A stretch of DNA of 64,000 nt from Zingiber officinale (taxonomy: Eukaryota > Streptophyta > Magnoliopsida > Zingiberales > Zingiberaceae): the NCBI RefSeq assembly GCF_018446385.1, contig NC_056002.1, forward strand, positions 12,658,894 to 12,722,893, in the 5' to 3' direction. The translations under genes and the position numbers were made by a program. Below the pieces are notes generated by a model. It saw nothing but the letters and a program-made list of their open reading frames with translations. It had not been told where the DNA came from and searched no databases. Of the stretch, positions 57,031 to 64,000 are shown in pieces (within the stretch, counting starts at the first letter, position 1; every line of letters begins with the position of its first letter).

Positions 57031-59265
57031 AGTGGCGGACAGGGAGGCTAAGGGAGGCTTCAGCCTCCCCCAACCTGGCTGCCACTCACAGATGTTGCCA
57101 GCAATCATGACGCTGCCAAGGAGGTTTCGAAAATTCAGCTTCCCCCAACCTGGCGGGCGGCTCGCTGGCGGCCGTCGCTTGCAAACACCAGGCGCCAGCA
57201 GGCAGCATGAAACTAGAATACAATATAGATAATGCCTTTATAAAAGATGAATATAATAATTGGAAAAGGGCATTAGAAAGATTCAATCATCATATGGGGA
57301 CTGTGAATAGTTGTCACAATGAAACTAGAATACAATTTGAGTTTTTTCAAGATCAAAGGCATAATGTGGGAAATATTTTATGAGTACATGGTCATGATAT
57401 AAAAATTTATTATCTCACCCGTTTAATAGCAATGTTGGATGTGACACGCTTTCTATTGAAGCAAGGGTTGCCTTTTTGAGGAGACGATGAGTCAACTAGT
57501 TCTTCAAATAGAGGTAATTTCTTGAGATGCTTGAATGGTATAGTCAACGAAATGAAGAGGTTTCCAAAGTTATAAAACAAAATGCTCCTGCAAACAATCA
57601 ATTGACTTCCCCAAAAATTCAAAAGAATTTAACACGTGCTTGTGCCTCAGAGATCACATTTGCTATAATCAATGATATTGGAGATAAATTCTTTTCTTTG
57701 ATGGTTGATGAGGCTCAGGACAGTTGAGTGAAGGAGCATATGAGAGTTGTTTTGAGGTATATGAATAAAGAAGGATGTGTGATTGAACGATTTCTTGCAG
57801 TTGTACATGTGCCTGACACTAGTTCTCATTTTTTGAAAAGGGTTATTGATGTTTTATTTGCGCAACATGGTTTATCATTATCTAGATTGAGAGACCAAGG
57901 ATATGATGGGGTTTCAAATATGCGTGGCTAGTTTAATGGGTTGAAATCTCTGATACTACAAGAAAATCCATTTGCAATGTATGTTTACTGTTTCTCTCAC
58001 CAGCTCCAATTAGTTCTTGTTGTTGTTGCCCATGACTACTTTACTATGAGCGAATTTTTTGGGTATGTCACCATGATTGTGAATATATTTAGAGCATCTT
58101 GTAAGAGGAGAAATCAACTTAGAAAGATTTAACATGATAAGATAATTATTGAATTGGAAAGCGGAGAAATCACTAGTGGAAAAGCAAAATTCAAGAAACT
58201 AGTTTAGCAGGACTTGGGGATACTCGTTGAGGATCATACTACTTAACATTACTTCGTCTATGCTCTATGTGGTCTTCAGTAATAGAAGTGTTAGGAAATG
58301 TACATGATGACTCCTCTTATTCTGCGAATAAAGGTGTTGCCATAGGTTTAATTGAGAAGATGGAGAGTTAAAAAATTTGTTTTTGTATTGCATTTGATGA
58401 AGTATATATTGGGAATTACAAATGAGTTGTCACTTTCCTACGACAAGGGGATCAAAATACTGTTTAAGTCATGCCCTTGATTAGAAGTGTCAAATGTCGA
58501 CTATAAGACTTCAGGGAAGATGGATGACAGTTAATTTTGAAACAAGTTAACACATTTTGTGAATTGAATATGATCCCAATACTTGATATGGAGGACAAGA
58601 TGCTAACTCATGGTCATGGCAGGCGTAGAGGGCAGCTCATCACCAATTTTCATCATTATCGTGTGGAGATTTTTTGACGGGTATTATTTCTAAAAAACTT
58701 TTTTTTTTGTTAAAGAGATTTTATTGATTATTAATGTTATCATGGTTGCAAATTTGAATGCTAGGTTGTTGATTTAATTATACAAGCGATGAATAATCAT
58801 TTTTCAGAAGTTAGTCCAGAATTGCTTGGTTGCATAGCATTTCTAAATCCAAGAAATTCTTTCTGTCAATTTGATGTTCGCAAACTCATCCATCTTGCTA
58901 ATTTTTATCCCGAGGACTTCTTTGGTACTAATTATTTATTTTTGGAACAACAACTTATGAGTTACTTTTATAATTTGTGGGATGATCCTCAATTTTCTTC
59001 AATTGACGACTTAGGAATTCTTGCTCAGAAATTGGTTGAAACTGAAAAATATTTAGTTTTCCATTGGTTTATTGTATGATAGAGTTGACATTAGTTTTAC
59101 CAGTTGCAACTACTTCCGTTGAACGAGTTTTTTCTACAATGAAGACTGTGAAAACTGATTTACGTAATAGAATGGGAGATGAATGAATGGATTATACTCT
59201 AGTTGTATACATTGAGAAGGATATTTTTTTTTACAGTTGAAAATGAGCAAATATTGCAACATTTT
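57031..59265 (+). mobile_element. decayed hAT element (ZMYM1-like transposase)
   Basis: It starts with AGTGGCGGACAGGGAGG, a typical hAT end of this plant group. On + follow pieces of a DUF4371/hAT transposase: FSLMVDEAQD (57697), GCVIERFLAVVHV, LSRLRDQGYDGVSNMRG (57878-57930), then FAMYVYCFSHQLQLVL, and the C-terminal dimerisation motif ATTSVERVFSTMKTVKTDLRN (about 59107-59170). The frame is broken by stops such as TGA near 57724 and TAG at about 57929 and by gaps, so this is a fossil. No right end (expected GTCCGCCACT) was found. It sits within the GDI pseudogene's long intron-1 interval and probably helped remove the exons missing there. Confidence 0.85.
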
Positions 59266-59892
59266 CAACAAATGCAGTCTCGTAGAATCTAATTGTCTCC
59301 TCTTGTATCGACTCGTCGGTCATTGCAGACTTCTGTGCCAACCGGCCAAGGAGTTTCTTCCCATGATAGCTGACCCCTCCCAACGTCTCAATTCACCTTG
59401 TATAGTTGTATTCTACCAGAATTTCTGGAGTCTGTTCTTACTGGCGATTACATTGTTTTGTTTAGTTGTATTTTACCAAAATAATAAAACTTTCCTGATA
59501 AAAATGACATAATGTGAAACTTCCCTACAGGTTCTTAAGTTCTTGCACTGTCTAGTGGAGCGGAGACAATTGTCTGAGGAAGGAAATGGTGTGAAGTGAA
59601 GGAACTCAGAGGAGTGCAGCTGTGCAGCTCATTAGCTCAATACACAACAGAATGGCCACTCTCACTTGTGTTTTTGCTAGATCCTAGTGTGATAATGTCA
59701 TGTTTAATTACGGAAGGACGCTCAAAATCACTATTGGTTGGTTTCTTGCTACATTTTGCGACTATAGTCCATAGGCATGGGGAATTATGTAAAAAAAATG
59801 AGAAATTTGATGATTAATGTAATCTCATATATTTATTTAGCCACAAAAAAAAAACATCTCCGCAATAGACCTAATATGGCCCGACACTTCCT

Positions 59893-60033
59893 TGGGACCC
59901 GTATTGGTGGAAGACTCTTGCATGTCCTCTGTTCTCTTTATCACGACAGTTTCTTCCTCTTTGGACCCTGTATTGGTGGAAGCCTCTTGCATGTCCTCTG
60001 TTCTCTTTATCACGACATCTTCTTCCTCTTTAC
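59893..60033 (+). repeat. 70-base tandem duplication
   Basis: Two copies (about 59894-59961 and 59966-60032) share GTATTGGTGGAAG, CTCTTGCATGTCCTCTG and TTCTCTTTATCACGACA in order. Confidence 0.85.
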
Positions 60034-62483
60034 TACCCTTACTCTCTCACTTTAATTTATCGATGCTAGAAGTTTGAACTCTTTAGAAGCAATGAATGAT
60101 GTACGTTGTGTTTTATTGATCTGAAAGCTAACTTGTGAATTGTATTGTACATCTAGTTTATGCTGGCCAATGGTATTCTGGTACACACACTTATACATTC
60201 TGATGCCACAAAATCTCTCTCTTTCAAAGCCGTTGATGGTTGCTATCTTTAATAAAGGAAAGGTATGCCTTCCCATATTTGCTATTTACTTTGTGGTGCT
60301 TGTAGTCTATCACATTTATTGACTTGTGGTAATGCTGACACCACTTTTTGCTGTTCTGTTTTGATTGGAATAGATCTACAAGGTCCCTGTTACTGATATA
60401 GAGGCACTAAAGTCTCCATTAATGGGATTTTTTGAGAAGCGCTGAGCTCAGAAATTCATCATCTATGTCCAGAACTTTGATGAAACCGATCCAAAAAACT
60501 CATGAAGGATTGGACCTTACTAAAATGACTACAAAGGAACTTATTTCATGCAGATCCTGTTATTGTTGATTGAATTAGATTCCATACTAGGAATTTGCTT
60601 GTGAAATTTCATGACATGCTTACTCACAAAGTGCACATTGTATTTTCATGTATTATTATGTATTAATCATGTGCTTTTCTTCTTAGCTGTCTTGCCAAAA
60701 TTTTGTAGTCAAATAGATGCCTGCAAAGATTATAACTGTCTTAGATCCAATTAGCTGGCTTGGTTTTTAAGGGAAAATAAAACTAGGTAGATTTCTGCTC
60801 TGCTCCTATCATTCTATATTCTTGCTGCACTAGCGACTAACTTTCTATGTGGGTTTAGAAAATATGGTTTGGATGACAACACAATTGACATCATTGGCCA
60901 TGCCTTTTCTCTTCATAGAGATGATCAATATCTATATGAGCCTGCATTTGATACGGTGAAGAAGATGAAGGTAGATACTTTCTGCACCAACTTTAGAAAT
61001 CCTTACCATATTCAATCAATTTTTATTTAACCAATTTGTGGTAGTGGAACCTTTATTATTTCCAACATTAATTAATTGTGTATCAGTAAATGTTATGGTG
61101 TAATGCCTATGTTGTTTGTCCAACTTTCTACTTACATTAGTGGAATCGACTGTTATGACTAGTTTATAATGGGGTAAATTTAATTTGAACTCTAATGTGT
61201 AAATTTTTTTTATTAGGATGTTCGCTGAAATAATTTCACTTAATTTGAACCAGTCATAACATCCATCATATGGTTTGAGGCTTTGAGCAGCAACCAAATA
61301 CTAGGAGGTGCAGAGAGTTCATTTTCATCTACATATACTCTTTAGTTCCTTGAAAATGCTAAAGATTTTGACCTATCAATTGAGAAAAATACCAAACTTA
61401 CCAACCAATTTAAAAGTACCTGCTCTGTCTTCATGTAAGTACTCATTAGTGTTCTTGTTTAGAAATAAGAAACAACGAATAATAATTATCAGACCACTTG
61501 TTTCCTTGTATCAGTTATGTTGATGTGATGTGGTTCTGGTTTTAATCTTGGTCTCTTTCTGTGTTAGCTGTATGTAGAATCCCTAGCACGAATCCGAGGA
61601 GGTTCACCATATATCTACCCCTTATATGGATTAGGAGAGCTACTTCAGATTAATCATTCATTTCTCAGTTACACTGTGAGGGGTATTTTTCTTGTACTAA
61701 GCTTTTGTTAGAATTACAGGCTTTTGCATGCCTTAGTGCTGTTTATGGTGGAACATACATGTTAAATAAACCAGAATGCAAGGTATCCTTTGAATGACTG
61801 CATGTTTATGATCCCATGCCATGGCTTAATTTTTTGATGCTCAATTGCTACTATTCTTCAACCTCATACAGGTTGAATTTGACCGAGAAGGAAAAGCTTG
61901 TGGAGTAACTTCAGAAGGGAAAACAGCTAGGGGCAAGAAAGTTCTGTGATCCTTCCTGCTTACCGAACAAGGTAGAATCTCTGGTTTCTTTATTATTGAA
62001 ATATGAAATATATCTTCAGTAAGGACTGTAATTATGATAACAATGGTAAAGAGCTTTTTTCTCAGATTAAAATTGCGATTAGACTTCTGTGTCTCTGTTG
62101 TCATATGCTTGTTTGCTTGGGAAAGAACGTTGAATAACTCTTCTCAACAAGCTTGCACTTGATAGGTTAGGAAAGTAGGGAAGGTTGCAAGGGCAATTGC
62201 TATTATGATCCATCCTATCCCAAATACGGATGAGTCACATTCAGCACAAGTTATTTTGCCCCAGAAGCAACTTGGACGCAAGTCTGATAAGTGAGTTCTT
62301 AGAGAGCATATTATTAATAATAGTCTAATAATGCCTTGAATTCTTTGAGTTTCTTTTTCTTCATTTTATTAAAATAAAGTTTTTTCTTCTTTCTTCTTTT
62401 TCTCATAATGATCCACATCTAGTGATTTGCAGGTATCTCTTTTGTTGTTCATACTCACAATGTTGCTCCTAAAGGGAAGTTTA

Positions 62484-63121
62484 TATATTCTCTCTTTTGT
62501 TGTTTGTACTCTCTTTTGTTGTTCTGAATGGTTGATCAAATGGATTCAAACACTTCACTCTTCTTTTTGGTGGAGAGTTCATAATATTAATCTACAATCC
62601 TTCATTGCATTCTTCTAAAAAGCGGTTTAGGTGGCCGCCTAAGTGGAATTAGAAGGGGACTGCTTTGCCTAGTGATTACGCGCTCCCCTTACTGTGCTTG
62701 TTTCAAAAAGCAGTTTAGACGAACTTCCTAGGTAGCCTAAGCAATCCTGCAGGTGCATCATTCAAAAATGGTTTATTTACCAAAAATTCACTCAGCTAAG
62801 AAATTAAAACCTTAATTAGTCAGCCATTCTAATTATGAATTCATTTAATTATATATATACATATATATATATATCGTGTTTTAATTAGTTGGGTTTTTGA
62901 ATTTACCTCAAATGTTCTAATCATTGCCTCATTTAACACCCTAATATCTGAAAAAGATGTTCTGCAATTCTCATCTAGTACTTTAAGATATTTGCCTGTT
63001 CCTTTTCATCTCTGTGACGAATTGTTATCTTTGCTGTACTGTCTTACTTTAGGCTCAAATCCTTCAACATGTTTTTTGTACTGAGTTGTGCAAATTCTTA
63101 TAGTCCATTTCTTCCCTTCAG
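62484..63121. other. GDI pseudogene gap
   Basis: Where GDI C-terminal exons would be expected there is non-coding sequence. Two related 30-base units (AAAAAGCGGTTTAGGTGG and AAAAAGCAGTTTAGACGA, about 62618 and 62705) and an AT microsatellite (about 62850-62875) are all I see. Confidence 0.5.
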
Positions 63122-63175
63122 ACTCTCAATCTCAGCATGGATCTAAGCGCAGCCAGTGCCACTGAAGAATATTAA

Positions 63176-64000
63176 CAACCACCTCTTCTTGTGTACTGTT
63201 AACTCACCGACGATGGAGCTATATCACCGTGTCAGAGGATTGCCATAATTTACCTCCATCAAGCTTTGTTCTGCCATCAAATTGTTGCGATGGTTCAAGT
63301 ATCATGCGAAAAGCAATCTTGGTTGTAGATTTTTGTGATGTCCAAAGCACTAACCCGTTGAAGAGTTTTCTGGTCTGCTACATGTCTCCTTTTGCATGTT
63401 CTTGATGTTGCTACGTACAAATTCAATGGCCAAAACGCCCAATGGATGTGTTGAATTTGAGTTTGTTTTTCTGCATTGGAAAATGTACAATATGACAAAG
63501 ATCATGGATGATGCATCACATGTATGTTGAATCTATCCTTGGATAAGTATAAGTTCTCATTGGCATGAGCATTGCTCGATTATGATCTTGGCATATGCAA
63601 TATAAAGAAAAATAGTTAGTTTCGAAATTAAAGATATACAAGTACATACTGTGAACTATATAATAAGTAATTGAATTATTATGTTTCTACTAATTAATGT
63701 ACTATAATTTTGTATGCTCGTAAATTATAATTTTAAGTTCTAAAATTAAGATCTTAATTTACAACTATAGTCTATGACTATTTACAACTTTATCATTTTA
63801 TAAAATTTAAAATCACTATAGTACATACATTATGTACTTGGGTTCTATATTTTCATACAATGTAGATTTACTATAATATATACATATATTTTAATGCTGA
63901 AAAGTTTAAAATTTATGTAAAAAAATTAATATTTAACTGACTTATAGCTCTATAAAATTTATGTTAAATCTCGATTAATGCCAGTAAAAATATCTCTAAA
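63176..64000. other. intergenic
   Basis: Possible pseudogene 3' UTR to about 63550, then AT-rich sequence. No gene or RNA recognised. Confidence 0.5.

Larger units (their letters stand above)
55785..63175 (+). pseudogene. GDI: Rab GDP-dissociation inhibitor, duplicated pseudogene
   Basis: Exon 1 starts at ATG 55785 with MDEEYDVIVLGTGLKECIL, the GDI nucleotide-binding N-terminus, but loses frame near 55845. Further recognisable exons are at about 60150-60261 (ANGILVHTLIHSDATKS), 60374-60546 (KIYKVPVTDIEALKSPLMG), 60859-60970 (KYGLDDNTIDIIGHAFSLHR), 61568-61648, 61720-61782, 61872-61971, 62166-62290, 62433-62483 and the last, 63122-63175 (DLSAASATEEY then TAA). Faults: a frameshift in exon 1, CGA-to-TGA near 60443, one-base indels near 60250, 60500, 61945 and 62458, and a lost GT donor after 61648. 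Exons for about residues 35-200 and 345-425 are missing. GDI recycles Rab GTPases from membranes. Introns are kept, so it arose by DNA duplication, not retroposition. Confidence 0.9.

Noticed and set aside
62427-62618. 63-residue hydrophobic frame
   Set aside because: It overlaps a GDI exon remnant in another frame and has no start context or conservation.

Overview
This is a plant nuclear DNA window. The evidence is intron-rich genes with plant-type products, an exact miR160 hairpin, and dense nested plant transposons (Ty1-copia-like, Ty3-gypsy of the Tat type, PIF/Harbinger, MULE, hAT, a tRNA-derived SINE and a Tourist-like MITE). A large monocot genome is plausible, but I cannot fix the species from the sequence alone. 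Roughly three quarters of the window is mobile DNA.

Only three host genes look intact. On the + strand, 10084-12063 is an eight-exon thiol/halide methyltransferase of the HOL/TMT family (224 aa). Also on +, 27035-30323 is the three-exon mitochondrial twin-CX9C protein COA5/PET191 (71 aa), whose second intron begins GC rather than GT. On the - strand, 30865-30966 folds as a MIR160 precursor with a mature arm identical to canonical miR160. A fourth host-type gene, Rab GDP-dissociation inhibitor (55785-63175, +), is a duplicated pseudogene that keeps its introns, has frameshifts and stops, lacks several exons, and carries a decayed hAT element.

Layout. 1-2668: 3' part of a gag-only LTR retrotransposon, joined tail-to-tail to an inverted LTR of the same family (2669-3667). 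3668-9300: two same-orientation relics of a transposon-type gene (- strand) with a DUF1985/plant-mobile-like region and, in one copy, an Ulp1-like protease region, plus foldbacks and duplications. 9480-12400: the methyltransferase gene. 13080-13990: a worn LTR-like relic. 14076 to about 26750: a PIF/Harbinger element (SANT-like ORF1 and DDE transposase, both broken) interrupted by a solo LTR (16572-18192, TSD GAATC) and a complete 7.2-kb gag-only LTR retrotransposon (18669-25900, TSD GGAGG). 26800-31200: COA5 and MIR160, convergent.

33345 to about 55580 is a MULE with long terminal inverted repeats. It has a MuDR-type transposase on + and a convergent small gene on - whose product resembles the RNase H1 N-terminal/viroplasmin fold. 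The MULE hosts a SINE with a perfect 19-bp TSD and two copies of a 2.6-2.7-kb LTR-type repeat (TSDs ATGAG and TTGTT). The first repeat copy is itself split by a 10.9-kb Tat-type gypsy element (37894-48768, TSD ATATA). A Tourist-like MITE (TSD TTA) sits inside the right MULE TIR. Read from the outside in, the insertion order is MULE, then 2.7-kb LTR repeat, then gypsy. The gypsy LTRs are nearly identical, so that step is recent.

The least ordinary items are the convergent viroplasmin-like gene in the MULE, the spliced antisense ORF of the gypsy element, pol-less gag-only elements of two families, and the GATCGATC palindrome clusters shared by several LTRs.
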